DNA of 64,000 nt. Origin: Metallyticus violacea. Its lineage: Eukaryota; Arthropoda; Insecta; Mantodea; Metallyticidae. Positions 12,098 to 24,677 of this stretch are shown piece by piece. The stretch covers positions 61,857,501-61,921,500 of the forward strand of contig CM060834.1 of assembly GCA_030762175.1 (NCBI GenBank), in the 5' to 3' direction. How positions within the stretch are numbered: the first letter of the stretch is position 1; each line of letters begins with the position of its first letter. The notes below the pieces were generated by a model. That model did no database searches, was not told the origin of the DNA, and was given only the letters and a program-made list of their open reading frames with translations. The position numbers were made by a program, and so were the translations under genes.

Positions 12098-12378
12098 GTC
12101 GGTCCTGGTGGTGTAGTGGTAACCACACATGCCTTCTAAACCCAAGATCGCGGATCAATCCCGGCCAGGATCGATGGATTTTTTCTGGCGTAAAAATCCT
12201 AAGTATAGCTTCCTTCGGAAGGGAAGTAAAGCTGTAGGTCCCGTGTCGTATATTTACGGCATGAAAAAGAACCTCGGAAAAAAGAGGCTTCTGAGCAAAA
12301 TTTGTCGGCAGTTTCACACCCTCATTTGAATGGCTGATGACCTGAGATGTTAAAGAGCGTCGGAAATAAATGAGTAAA
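12098..12378 (+). repeat. SINE family C, near full length
   Basis: Starts with a tRNA-like head (GGTGGTGTAGTGGTAACC as box A; GGATCAATCCCGGCC as box B). Then comes a body including GGGAAGTAAAGCTGT and GATGACCTGAGATGTTAAA, ending in an ATAAATGA-type tail. It is collinear with the copy at 58184-58473, which has a clean target duplication. The tRNA-like head implies internal polymerase III transcription in the active ancestor. Confidence 0.85.
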
Positions 12379-12525
12379 AAAGTACTAAAATACTAGGGAA
12401 AAAAAGGTGTAAAATGTTTAGTTAATATTAATCTAAACTGTAATTTATATAATTCATTTATTTACTTAAATTGTAATATTTACTTATATTTATTTTGTTG
12501 GGCATTATTGCTGCGTATTCTATGA

Positions 12526-13427
12526 TTTGTCGCCCGTTTCACGGGAGTCAGAACGGTAACAGTGGCGAAGTGGGTGTAATATCCGTGCAACTGATTCAAG
12601 TTCTAGCAATTTCAACTACAATTGCAATGAAAATATGCCTGTAAACCTTATAATATGAGAAAAGGTTACATTGCTACATTCACACTTTTCTGACATCTTT
12701 AAGAAAATTGCCATTCACACGCATTGGTTCATCTTCCGAATTGAGTTAATTCCTGGCCTGACATTTTCTTTCAGTTCTTCTAATGTGTGGGGATGCGTTC
12801 CAAACATTTTATTTTTTCAACGTCCCCTTACATATAAATCACATACTCTTGGGGAAATACCGTACGGGCCATATTCCCTTCTAAATACCTTTTGTTCAAA
12901 AATGAACAACAATGACTCGGTGACAGAGTCATTGCCATTATTGTACCTTTCTACATTTATGGTATTCTAAAAAAGAACTTATGCAGTTAATGTGCTTCGT
13001 GCATGCAGTTTCTCGTCATGCAAGAGGGTTTCGTGCATAAAATGCGTTTTTTTTTTCTGTACTCCAATACCTGTTATTTTACGTCGAAATATGACATCAT
13101 GAAACCATGATTTATCAGTAAATAATATAAAACATGCATCATTAACGTTTCGTAACAACCATCTACAGAAATTTAAGGGAATATCAGGATCACCAACCAG
13201 CAATTCGTGAACAACAGTGACCTTGTATACTTTCAGGTATAAAAGTTTTGTAGCTCGCCCTGCTGAGCTCATTGAAATTGTGGTTTATTATGAAGGGATT
13301 TTTGATGAGAATGTGTAAAAATAGCAGGACATTTTCAACATTTCCTGTCATTTGTGCGTGTTTATTTTCATTGAAATTATAGTTTACTGACTACCTATCC
13401 TCCAGCTGCTGTGAAATGGGCGACAAA
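12526..13427 (-). mobile_element. DDE_3-type mariner-like transposon with terminal inverted repeats (copy 1)
   Basis: The ends share the inverted repeat TTTGTCGCCC[G/A]TTTCAC (left 12526, right ending 13427). The minus strand encodes broken transposase: LNFCRWLLRNVND, LFTDKSWFH (the D of a DE-W-F-H type motif) and THFMHETLLHDEKL, as in insect transposases with the DESWFHL/HEVPLHD arrangement, then a C-terminal RRTERKCQ region. Stops and frame changes show it is dead. A related copy lies at about 36395-37205. Confidence 0.8.
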
Positions 13428-14273
13428 ACCATGAAAGACCCGGTATCTCAGTGTTATGTTTTAATGCACACGTAATTTATCGAAAAGCTATCAAAATAGT
13501 GACAAAGGAGAATTTTTAAACATTAGTTCAAAATATCGGCGGAGAACTCACATAAAATGTCTATTAGCTAAAAGAGTGTTCAAGATCAATTGCTAATGTA
13601 ATGTTTATCATTCACTGTATATTAAGTACGCTATTATCATATTCCTTTTAGAACAGCAAGTGGATTTTTCTTAATGGTACTGGTTGCTATTGATTACGAG
13701 TATTAAATAAAACAAAGTTTAGCAATAAACAACTGGAAACTATTACACCATTCCTTAAATAATTTGCACATACTTTATATCTATTTTTCAATTTTTCGGT
13801 TAGTAACTATTGACTTCTTTTGTTTTACATGAGGTAATTTAAATAAATAGCACGAAAAAATAAATAGCATGAAACTTTTAAAATATATGCCACAGTTTTC
13901 TATGTGTAAAAATTTAGATATATTCTCATAGCAACAAACAATAGAATATTAAAATCGACATATTCATGGATATTAAGTCGTATGAAATCAAGATAACAAA
14001 GTAAAAATCGTATTTGTTTTATTAGGAAGAATTCTGGATTAGAAAAAAAAGTTATGTGACAATTCATGCGTTAAGTAAATTTGACCAATCTCGTGCGCTG
14101 TTGCTAGCCCACTATCATGCAAATTTTCATGGACTGGTAACTACTGTAGTAGGGGAGAAATTCGTTTGTGATAGACACTTGAATCGTATTTATGTCGCGA
14201 TTCGGCTAGCGACAGGCTCGTTCAATCAAATAACAAAACACATTATCATCAGAAGCAAGACATCATCGACTTT
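13428..14273. other. Unannotated stretch
   Basis: No gene or repeat recognised; strongly AT-rich. Confidence 0.5.
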
Positions 14274-14638
14274 AACCGCCAAGGGTGGCCGAGGTCGTTA
14301 AGACACGGACTCCTGAGCGGGAGGTCTGGGGTTCGAATCCCACCAGGACGTCCTCCCTGACTGGGTTTTTTTTTTCCAGGTTTTCCTCAGTCTTCATAAT
14401 TGGCAAATGCCGGGGAGGTGCCTAAACTTAGGCCTGGAATGCTTCGGGGAGTGCCTAAACTTAGGCCTGGAATGCTTCGGGGAGGTGCCTAAACTTAGGC
14501 CTAGAATGCTTCCTTCCTTAAAAAAAAAATATCCTTTTACAATATACATTTCATGTATCATCAGTGTCCACCGTCTGTGGTGCCTCAGTAGTATAAACGG
14601 GCGTTAAACACTATAAAAACAAAACAACAACAACAAAA
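14274..14638 (+). repeat. SINE family A, full length with internal 34-bp triplication
   Basis: The tRNA-like head begins AACCGCCAAGGGTGGCCGAG (box A GGTGGCCGAGGTCGTTAA; box B GGTTCGAATCCC). The body includes TTTTCCTCAGTCTTCATAAT and the 3' text GTGTCCACCGTCTGTGGTGC, ending GGGCGTTAAACACTAT and an A-rich CAACAACAAC tail. A 34-bp unit is repeated three times at 14412-14512. Orientation is opposite to the copy at 63.3 kb. Confidence 0.9.
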
Positions 14639-14862
14639 AGGTAACTTTACTGAAAAAAAAAACACATAGGAATAGATTTTATGTTTAACACATAATGAGT
14701 GTGAATATAAGAGCCAAAACATTAACATACCAGATGATAATTAAAACATAAAAAATAAAATTGAAAGAAAATTATAAATAATTACTATCTAATAAACAAT
14801 GTTAAACAAAAAATTCTCATTTAGTTTGTACTTTAATCTAAAACCGTAAGTATTACTATCCT

Positions 14863-15140
14863 CAAGGAGCGCGATAGTTCAGGCGATAACATTTTTTACT
14901 CACATTTGGGAGGTCTAGAGTTCAAATCCCTTGGGACCGGCCATCCTGATTTGGGCTGTTACTTGATTTCCTCTAATCGTTTAAGCAAATGCTGGGCCGA
15001 ACATTTCCTTTCCACGAATTTTCCTTTCTCCAATTACTTCTGATTCCATTCCATTGGTTCTGTTACAGGGTCGAAAGTACCAGGTGAGACAGGCTGGTGC
15101 GGTGTGACGGTGGCTTGCGCTTTGGTTTCTATCTGGGGTT
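14863..15140 (+). repeat. SINE family B copy
   Basis: tRNA-like head (GATAGTTCAGGCGATAAC; box B AGAGTTCAAATCCCTTGG) followed by a body ending GTGACGGTGGCTTGCGCTTT. That string recurs at 21560-21580 and, on the minus strand in variant form, at about 26440. The 3' part seen in the 21.3-kb copy is shorter here. Confidence 0.8.
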
Positions 15141-18100
15141 TGATATGGAGATGGCCTTTCAATAATCAACGCAAATTGTATATACATAATCAAAGTATTC
15201 ATGTTTACCTTACAAATATCGGAAATATTGCCTGAAAAGCGGCCTTAGTGGCGAATATTAAAAGCTTAAACTTGTAAAAGGTAAGCTATAAGTTCAAGTA
15301 TTTACATGAAAATGAAAAGGAAGTATACTTTTTTTCTTCCAAAGCATTCTGGAAAAAAAGGGTCTTTTCAAATCGTGTTTTGCCATTTTCAGAACAAATA
15401 ATGATAGAAAAAATTTGTATCCGGAATTATAAATACTCTCTACTGTTGGCCAAATTGTTCATAAAATGCTGCATTAAGTTACTAATTGCATTAAGTTACT
15501 ATAGTAACAATTACGTCATTGAATTGTTTTCATTGCTAAAAGGCTGCCATATTGTGTAACTATAATATTAAGAAAATAATTTGAATCATTCATTTTCATG
15601 CAGAATATATATTTACTAATAAGTTAATGTTAGTTAATAAATGCATTAGTACAATTTTATAATATCAACCTATTCTGAAAGATATGCCAATACTAAAGTT
15701 TCTGAAATATAATTAATATTTTTACTGTTCACGCAATTAATGAATCTGACATATTCCTTCTGATAAATATCACAACATTTCTCGGTATTAGTAACGAATC
15801 AGCCTTTTCAGGTTGGGTTAAAACTTCTTGTGGTAAATCCACCTTCGCTAACAATAGTAACAAACATACTGAGCAATCTCATCTAATACAAGTAAATTAT
15901 TTTATTTTACATAAGTGAAATAAAAGAATGCCTTTAATTCTGTATAATTCATTAGAAAATCGGCATTAAGGTTTGTTTCGTTTCATTAGTATCATTTTAT
16001 AATTCTGGTATACAAAAAATAGCGAATGAAGCTAGTTTATAATGTTATGTAATATTGCATTAGTAAAAATTACTAAATTTTCTTCGCTCCTTTTTAAACA
16101 TTTACTCGTGGAACAAAATATAGGTAACGTTATAAACTAATATCATAATATATTATTATTTATTTCAATACATTGGTTATGGATTAGGCAGGCCGCCAGT
16201 AGCTTCTTTTTCCTACCGTACAGAGGCTTAAAGCTTAAACGTCTGATATATAAATTAATACACAGCGAACTATCATGTGAGGAGTGTATTCTCATAATTT
16301 TCAATGAATATATGAAAACCATTGAATTGCAGGCCTCGACTAAAGTCCTGTATGCACTTAGATCACAAATGGGTCCATTGTGCTCCATTATCTAACGTTA
16401 AAAGCCTGGGGTCAGTTCAGGATATGACTCCAGGTTCTACTACCTCAGACTCAAAAGTCAGTTAAGTTTACTTGTAGAGTTAGAGCTGCAAATGAACACA
16501 AACCACGCAATCAAAATTTCATCCTCCACTTCAGCATTACTAAATTCTCAAATATGTGCATGCATTATCTATTTAGGGATAATATATTCCTCATTTAGAG
16601 TTTTTCTGGTTTTTTTTATAAAAGAAAAGACAATGGGAGCGTATGTGTTAATCGCTAAAAAGTTAACCTATTTCCTTAACAGTTGCTTTGTAAAGTCCAG
16701 CACAGATTCTGAAGCACTCAATTTACTTTGGTAAACATTTTAAGGTCTAAGTTATACTACAATAGATGCCTTTAGAGGCGCATTAAATGTTTTAAAAGGA
16801 AAGCTTAATATTTTACTTCCAAACTAACATTTTTCTATGATATTTTAATAATATTCAACTTAATCTTGCATAAAACATATGCTTGAAATTTTGCTATTTC
16901 CCATATAAACAACTTTTTCTTAACTACAAAGGAAAATTCGTCATGTCGAATTTCAGCAACCTTCTTCTTATTCCTTATTCCATTTTTACTGCTAACTGCC
17001 TTCTAAATGATGAATGGAAGGAAAGAACAAATGAATCCTGGTATTCCATCGGTGCCTAAAGCTATTGATCATTCGCATTTTAAGGGAAAAAGGCTGGAGA
17101 AAAAATTGGGAAAAAAATAACATCTACGCAACTTGATTCATTCGAACCTATGTACTCCGCTAGCAATTTATGGAGAATCTGGCACTGAAAACAATTTTTA
17201 AATAAATTAAAAAAAAATGAACAAAGTAAAAATTGGGATGAAGAGGTGGAAAAGTAAACATTTCATTTGTATTAAATGTTGAATATCCTTCTACACTTTC
17301 AAAGTAACTTCCTTTCAAATATCCCTATGCTAATAAAACCCTACACACGTGTTCTACCTAGAGTGAAACGCTTTATCTCTTTCGATAATGCCTCTTGGTC
17401 TCCTGGTATTTTATTGGGAAAGAGATTAAGGCTTTCTAGTTAATGACGACAATTTTTTTGGAAAGGGGTGTTTTGCATAACATTTTTGGAGACCTATCCT
17501 ATATTTATGTATGTGTAGCAGGTGTTTATGCATACTTTTAAATCCTGAGTTATATTTAAACAATTTAAAGAAAGCAAAGTTTTAAAATGTATTCTGGTTT
17601 ATCCATCAATCTGATATATGCTATATTGCCAGAAGTATCAAAAGAAGTTAGGAAATATTTTTCATGTCATGCCCCATTTCCTGAGATATAAATAAGCATT
17701 AAACGAATAGCATACATAAAATGAAAAGCAATGTTTTATTTCTGTTCCTAGTATTAGATAAGACAATATTATCGCCTTGAAGTTCATGACAGTAGATACT
17801 CTGGCTAAATACATTGCTCAACTACACAAAGAGTTTTAATTTATTTCTAATATGTTTTGTCTCGCACGTTACGATCAACGGAACATTGTAACCGAACACG
17901 TCGATTATGCTAACAAGCACATGGAAAGGAATAAAAGTGCTGGACTTCGATTTCTGTAAATATTTGTCACTGTTTTTATTAATGGGTAAGCTAACCTTGT
18001 TTACTTTGGATTCATCTGTGACAGCTGATGACATACATTAGACAAGATATATTTGACTAGTACATTTCATCATGTACGAAGATGAACATAAAATTTTAAA

Positions 18101-18289
18101 TAATTTATAAGATCTTCTTTACTAGTGTTTCATGAAAGCTTCGCATGCGAAGGAGTACATAATAATAACAATAATAAAAACCTGTGAATTGATTTATACA
18201 CCAAACAAAACAGCATCGGTTTTTTGCTAACCCTAGAGAAGCAACAGAGAAATGCCAAGCTGGGAACGGCTCAAGTCTAAAATGGGTTA
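15141..18289. other. Unannotated 3.1-kb AT-rich stretch
   Basis: Read on both strands, I see no domain, splice-bounded exon or clear repeat. The longest open frames are under 85 codons and look like chance. Confidence 0.5.
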
Positions 18290-18545
18290 CTTACTCTATT
18301 TATAATGTTTTGATTCCCGTGCAATCCACAGACGACGTCCGCGGCAAAGACGGTAGCGTCACAGTTTTCGCACGACGGTCCGGTGTCGCGTGTGCATACA
18401 CCTAACCAAACACCGCAACTGGTAGCACGCGATTCAGTTGAACGAGCAGTAGTTCCGCGATGGCCACATAGAGTGCGCATGGCTCTTAAAAGACTCATTC
18501 ATGGCGTTCCAAACAGACACTATCGGACCTCTGGAATAGCTCGCT
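18290..18545 (+). other. CpG-rich patch with an open frame of about 75 codons
   Basis: GC and CpG content jump sharply against the surrounding AT-rich DNA (CGACGTCCGCGG, CGGTCCGGTGTCGCG). A plus-strand frame is open from about 18320 to a TGA at 18543, and the opposite strand is also open. The protein (for example PRWPHRVRMALKRLIHGVPN) is arginine-rich and not a family I recognise. It may be a transposase fragment, a lost exon or a recently inserted sequence. Confidence 0.3.
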
Positions 18546-21117
18546 GAATGGAAATGGGCATGGTTCGAAGTTCACCATTAATAGCTCGCTGCCCAATACA
18601 TTTTTAATGGTTCATTTCTCTTTATTATTTTTTGGGAAAGGAGAGTGGGCTTCATAATATTTTATGCTGTAGGTCATTGTCGGAAGCCAGTGGCACTTCT
18701 ATTATTCCGCTTACATATGAAGGATACAACGGAAAAACAATCAAAGTTTATTTTTAACTTATTTACGGGAATATAATTTGAAGTTTTAAAGGCTACAAAA
18801 TTAAGCACATTATATATATATATATATATATATATTTCTAAGAATAATTTTTAATATATATATTTCTAATATTTTTAATATATATAATGTAAAATAAAAA
18901 TAAAGTAACACTATTAACAATGCAACAAATTAACAGTAATTATAATAGTACAAAAGGATAAAACAATAAGAAAAAGTCACACTTGAGATTGCTATATTTC
19001 GGACTCGTATGGCAAGAAGACAAGTGACTAAATATATATATTTCTAGAATAATTCTTAAGGTAGTTTTATAACAGATCCTTCTTTTGAAATTAGTGTCAT
19101 ATATTATTTGGTGTTCTAGTTAATAATAAAATGTCAAAGTACACACACTTATAATTAAAAACAATCAAAGTCCACTAACTATATTATGAAATGTACTAAA
19201 CTGTACACAGATGTTTGCTGAGGATAATATAAACATAAATGAAACAATATTGAAAATAACCATTTAATCAAAATTATTCATTGTCTATTACAGGTAACCC
19301 TGAAAAATAGAGCTGAACATTTTCGGAACAGAATCTCTTTAGGCATTGCAGGTCATAATATTTTGGAAGATGGAATTAAATTTGAATAGAAAGGGAAAGA
19401 CTGTTCATGTCTGTGTACGACACATTTTGTCTACAATAACATGGGACTCCCACCGGTTATAGTTCTAAAAGAGGTTTTGTCAGCTACTATTTCTTGTATA
19501 TCTTAACTTCATTGGACATAGCTTTCTCTATTCTTTATTAAATGAAAAACGAATCAATAAATAAACGCCTACTGTTACTAAAGTAGAAGAATGGACTAAA
19601 GCTCAAATAATAAACATAATTTAATCTACCAAAATTTAGATCACAATTTTAAAATATGTTGGGAACACTCAGTGATATTGAAGGGAAATGGTTTCATGCG
19701 GCATCTTCTGATGCGCTCATTCCAATCGCTGTGTGCTTCAGCATAGATTTATTAAACCCATATCTTTTGTCATTCCATAAACTATGGTCTCTGATGGGAA
19801 AAGTCGCTTTTACTGATTCAAATCTGTTATAGTTATGCACCATAGCATGAAAGAGATAAATAATGGTATAATTTTTATTTAGGCAGGAGCAGGAATCTAA
19901 AAAAATTTGCAAATTTCGAATTTACGCTCCTGTTTTGCAACTTTCACGAAACACTGTTTTCTACGTTTGCAATCTTCACGGAAAAATGTCTCATTAATCT
20001 ATGGCGTTTGCTAGCATCTGTAAGTCTACATTGTTTAGATATTTATTTTGGTCTATTCTGATTAACTGCGATATTTTCATCCTTTGATTCCATGTCAACA
20101 TATAAACTGCCTGTCTATCATGTCTATCTGCCTTGTGTGAACATAATGCAGTCAAATAGCAGCTGTAACAATGTAGGTTAATAATAAAACCAAGCTGGCG
20201 AACATTAAATCAGACTCTTCTGAAATAATCAAAATTACAACCATTTAATGTATGTGGTCTAAGATTGTTTTTCCATTTTACAGAGGATTCTGGTTGATTT
20301 TCCCCTGGATACTATTTTATATGCTGATTTTTATGAACTACATATGGTTTTTCCTGTATGAATGTGTTGGAATGTAATACATACCCATAATCCACTGGCA
20401 CCAAAATTCAAAATTCACCAAAAGTGGACTTTGATTGTTTTTTCCCTGTACCCTTCTTATATATTTATGTTTATATTTCTGTAGAATCATGGTTGATCGT
20501 TAATTCCAGTAATAGTTAGCTGCTGCAGCTTTCAGAATGATGAATCAATGCTCCTCTTGGTTAAGGTGCTGTTCCAAAACTAGGTTCAAATTTGAGTGAT
20601 CCTGTAAAGTGCATTATTTAGGTTTCATTCTGCAGGATAAATAATAGTAACTTCTGTGCATTAATGTTAACAAGTATTTATGCAAAGCAATATTACAAGA
20701 ATATATTGTGTTTGTGCAATATTGAATTATAAACCATGGAACAGAACCGGTTTAGATTGTGTTCCTATGAAAATATATAAATGCTTTTGACAAAAAGTTA
20801 TTTGTTTTTATAAGCAAACGTTCTTCACAGCAATTATTAAAGTGCACTTTTATACAAATGTATGTCAAATTTGAAGTAGTAGTCCTTTCTATGAAAAATG
20901 AAACTGCAATTCTATCCTGCCCTGGTTCTTAAAAACATTAGTCACATAAAACATGCGTTATAAGGATTCCCCAAATAATTAATTGTAGCTTTATAAAATT
21001 GTATTGTACGTTTTCGCTGTTTTGAAATGTTGGAAATACAAGCTGTTCATAAAGTCTCTGGTGGATTTCATTCGTTAATAACACAACAATTATTAGAGAT
21101 AGCAACTTGCGGTTTCT
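18546..21117. other. Unannotated stretch with a (TA)n run
   Basis: Contains a (TA)n microsatellite of about 25 bases at 18811-18835 and shorter TATATA runs after it. Near 20550-20605 a weak tRNA-like pattern (TTGGTTAAGGTGC, AGGTTCAAATTTG) may be an eroded SINE head. Otherwise nothing recognised. Confidence 0.5.
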
Positions 21118-21230
21118 GCATTGCAATTGAGCTAACGCTCAAAAAGAGGTACACTGCGCCACCACTATCGCCAATGCATTGCAATTGTTAGCTCAAAAAG
21201 GGGTACTTTGCGCCACCACTATCGCCAAAT
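21118..21230. repeat. Tandem duplication of a ~57-bp unit
   Basis: Two head-to-tail copies (21118-21175 and 21176-21230) share GCATTGCAATTG at the start and CGCCACCACTATCGCCAA at the end. They differ by small indels and substitutions in the middle. Confidence 0.9.
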
Positions 21231-21339
21231 GTTTGTGTATTCATAAAAATTGAATTAGAAAGTAAGATAGTTAGATCACGTTATTATTTCCTCGAACGAG
21301 TCCACTTTTCACATGTCTGGAAAGATTAATAGACATAAA

Positions 21340-21850
21340 CCGTACGCGGTGGCTCAGGCGGTGACGTTTGAGAATAGATTTAGTGAGGTCCCAGGTTCAA
21401 TTCCTGTTGGACCTACCATCCTTACTTCGAGTTATTTCGTAGTTTCCCTTGGTCACTTAGGCGAATTTTCTGCTGTCTTATTTAACATAATTTCATTTCG
21501 TTGGATCTGTTATAAGTTCGAAAGTCCAGGCTAATTCGACAGGTGCTGTATGTGGAATGACGGTGGCTTGCGCTTTCGAAAGATTTCTTTCTGTCTCGGC
21601 GTCTGGTGTGGCCCTTTTGAGGGGCTCAAACGCCTTGGATGGGGGCTCCGCCGGCGTCGAGTATTCTATCTAGAAGCATAATTAAATACCCCGTCGCTGT
21701 CCATACCTCACTTCGCCTGGATCCTGGCCGCCGTATGTCTTCTTCACCTCATCCCTTCCTCCCGAAGGTGCCTCATTGGGGGTAAGGCTCAAACGGCTAG
21801 CCTCGAGTAAGGCTGATGTGTCGAAGAATCCTTCTCTGTTCCGGCCGGTT
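21340..21850 (+). repeat. SINE family B, longest copy
   Basis: tRNA-like head (GCGGTGGCTCAGGCGGTGACG; box B AGGTTCAATTCCTG) followed by a long body. The body includes GACGGTGGCTTGCGCTTTCG and a GC-rich 3' half (CCTTCCTCCCGAAGGTGCC) that matches the minus-strand copy at 26262-26655. At about 510 bp it is long for a SINE, so the 3' half may be a fused module. Confidence 0.8.
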
Positions 21851-23189
21851 CAGTTCATACCTAATAGATGGGTATCCAAAATGTTCGTGTGATTTGTGAA
21901 ATGGAAATAGATAGTTCGAAGATGAATGTATGGTGTGATTAGTATTGTTTTCAAATGGCTACTGTTAATGGAATCTTAACATGTTGGAACGTTGTTTTCC
22001 TTCCATTGCAGGCGCTTTGCCACTGGACCTACAGTGTTTGTAATTGGTTGAATCTGTATTTCAACATTAGATGGTTTGATAACTGAGGAGCCCAAGTTCA
22101 AATCATCAATAATGAATGAAAAATGTTGAATTGGCAATTGCAATACAAAAAACGTAAGTTACTATCGTTTCTGAGTTATTAATGAGTGAAATCTCTCAAA
22201 GATTTCATTATTTTAGTTAATTTCAACATAAAAAAGTTTTCCGTTAATTATATTTACAATGAGCCATAATTTGTATCCTTTCCAAATTAGTGATTTTTAT
22301 TTTCTTAATAAAATTAATGTATTGTGGCATATTTTTTTGGGGGGGTTGATAATGCATTGTACATTGAGTCAGTTAAGAAGTGAAGTGATGGTTGGAAAAT
22401 AACGTAAGGAAAATTAGCGTTTGCGCATGCGCGACATAGGGAAGAGCAGACGTGTCGCCAACTTCTCCAAGGATGGAATTGTTAGCTGGAGTGCTACCAA
22501 TAAGGTTTCCCTTATTTGTTATAAATAGAATTCATTTCATAATCTGAATATTGTTTGTGTTTTCAGTGAATATATTTCCTTAATTTGATCCCGTTTTGAG
22601 TAACGATGGTTAGGATTTGTTTACATTGTAGCTACGCTCCCAGTCCGACCCCAGTTTGGTAAATAAGTATAAAATGATAATGTAAACGGGTGGATATGCA
22701 GGGGGTCGCGACAGTACGTATTATGGTTGTATTTGCTAGGTAATATGTTTTAGGTGTTTTAATTTTTATTATTTCCCCATTATTAATATTAATATTTTTG
22801 TAATGATCTTATGGTATGATTCTTCCTGAAAAGCATTAAATTTGAGAAGAGAGTGCGGATGATAATATATATTTTCTTCTAAATTTATTGAGGAAGTCTA
22901 GAGCTTTTCTTAAAATATTTTATATCCATTTATTCACCTATTCTGAAAGATATAATACGCACTTCTCTAAAACAAGTTCTTAAAAACACAAAGAACTACT
23001 TACTCATTTCAATATGAACAAAACAATAATTGTTTAAATTATTTTTTAAAAAAAATATTGCTTCAGGTGTTTCTATAACCGAGGTTTTATAAAAAAATTG
23101 AAAGAAGAAATTTGTGAGCAATATTTGAAGCATATAAGGAAAGCTTAGAACCTACGATGTCACAAGCCAACAGCAAATACTCCCCCGAG
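21851..23189. other. Unannotated stretch
   Basis: No gene recognised. A GC-richer patch near 22420-22480 (GCGCATGCGCGAC) has no coding signature. Confidence 0.5.
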
Positions 23190-23215
23190 GTCTTTCACTG
23201 TGAACAGTGAAAGAC
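23190..23215. repeat. 11-bp perfect inverted repeat
   Basis: GTCTTTCACTG, 4-base loop, exact reverse complement. Confidence 0.9.
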
Positions 23216-23558
23216 AACTGCTTTTCGCCCAGTTCGTGTCTTGGGTGGAAGCGAATCAAGAAACGGGTGTAGAGTATTCATTGAAGTCGGTATATGACAT
23301 TATTTTCACCGGCATGGCAATCAGCTATTAAGAAGAAATAAACAAATATGGTTGAAAGAGGAAAATGGTGGAAAATAGAAAAAAAAATCCTGACTTTGCC
23401 TACCACAAATGCCACTCTTTAGCCCTGAGATTCTACCTCAAGAATGCAGTCATAGCAAAAGTGCTCTAGCTAAACGAGCTATCGGAACTTGATGACTACC
23501 AGCTTCTGATGCCAACATTTCTTGCTAAGCAGCCAATCAGAAAAATGTTCATAAAATA

Positions 23559-24677
23559 CCAGGGTATGCTATAAATGGATATAAAATTTAAATAAGATTA
23601 CTGCTTTGAAAAATATTTTCTTTCTCAACATAATCTCACTCTGAAATCCAGCAGCATAAAATTTTTCGGGCTGCTCTCCTACAGCTACATCGTCGGAAAA
23701 ATGTTCACCCGAAAGATGGTGTTAAAGATGATCGAACAAATGAAGTAGCTTGGAGCAATTCGGGCTTTTAAAGACTTCCCCCTTGAAATTTTGCAGTCTC
23801 ATTTGTCTTGTTGGTAGTATGAGGACGTGCGCTGTCATGTAAGAGCATCACGTCTTTGATGCGCAGTCCTGGTCGCTTTTTTCGTTGAATGGCCTTACGA
23901 AGTTTCCTAAGGATGTTACAGCGGCATTTACGGTTTGTCCTTGAGGCTGGAATGGACGGGGAGCCTTCGTGATCCCAGAAGACTTGTAAGCATCACTTAC
24001 CTGGCAGACGGTATCGCATTAAACTCTCTCTCTCCCTCCCTCTCCCGCAGACCTGTGACAATTCGAACAAGCATATCGTGTCCTTCGTCGTGGTAGCGAT
24101 TGAGATGCTGTAATGCCAAATTCATTCCTTGCATTCTGTGTTGTGGGGTCAGCATGCGAGGCACCCATCGTACACAGACTTTGTGAAAACCTAACCTGTC
24201 ATGCATTATGAAGTAGGTCATACCATGTGAACAACAAATAAGCAACGGTTTTAGGGTTCATAATTACTCTTCTGTCTGCTCGGATTAAGTCTTCAATTTG
24301 TTGCAAACTCATCTCTGTGGCAATCTCCGTTGGCCGGTTGACGCGGTGTTTTTTTTTTTTTTTTTTTTTCGATAAGTATCCGCCCTTCTGCACCCAATTG
24401 TAAAATGCTTGAAGCGACAAGCACTACTCACCATAGAGGGAAGCATTTCTTTATTAATATTCTTTGATTCCATACCTTTTGTCCACAAAAATCGCACAAG
24501 AGAGCTCTGCTAAGAGGGCTGTACACCCATAGGCGCCGCCATCTTAAAACTGCTGTTTCAATATTGTAAACATCGATTGTCTCCTGTTGAATGTCACCAA
24601 TTCTAGTGGCAATAGGTGCATCATTCAATCATATAGTACTCGCATTCATTTGTAACTTACTTAATGACTTACCCTCG
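23559..24677 (-). mobile_element. mariner transposon, decayed
   Basis: The ends are CCAGGGTA... (23559) and the complement CGAGGGTA... (24677), both flanked by TA, the mariner target duplication. The minus strand carries a helix-turn-helix region (NRPTEIATEMSLQQIEDLI), then HKVCVRWVPRMLTPQHRM, LQHLNRYHDEGHDMLVRIVT (just before the catalytic D) and a C-terminal TKKATRTAHQRR-like block. Many stops and frame changes. A poly-T run at 24349-24369 falls inside the coding region. About 1.1 kb, slightly short of the usual 1.3 kb. Confidence 0.85.

Noticed and set aside
14280..14345. Possible functional tRNA-Ser/Leu gene
   Set aside because: The same head recurs joined to a common body at 63.3 kb, so it is a SINE promoter.
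24349..24497. Minus-strand frames with runs of lysines
   Set aside because: Produced by a poly-T tract inside a decayed mariner element.
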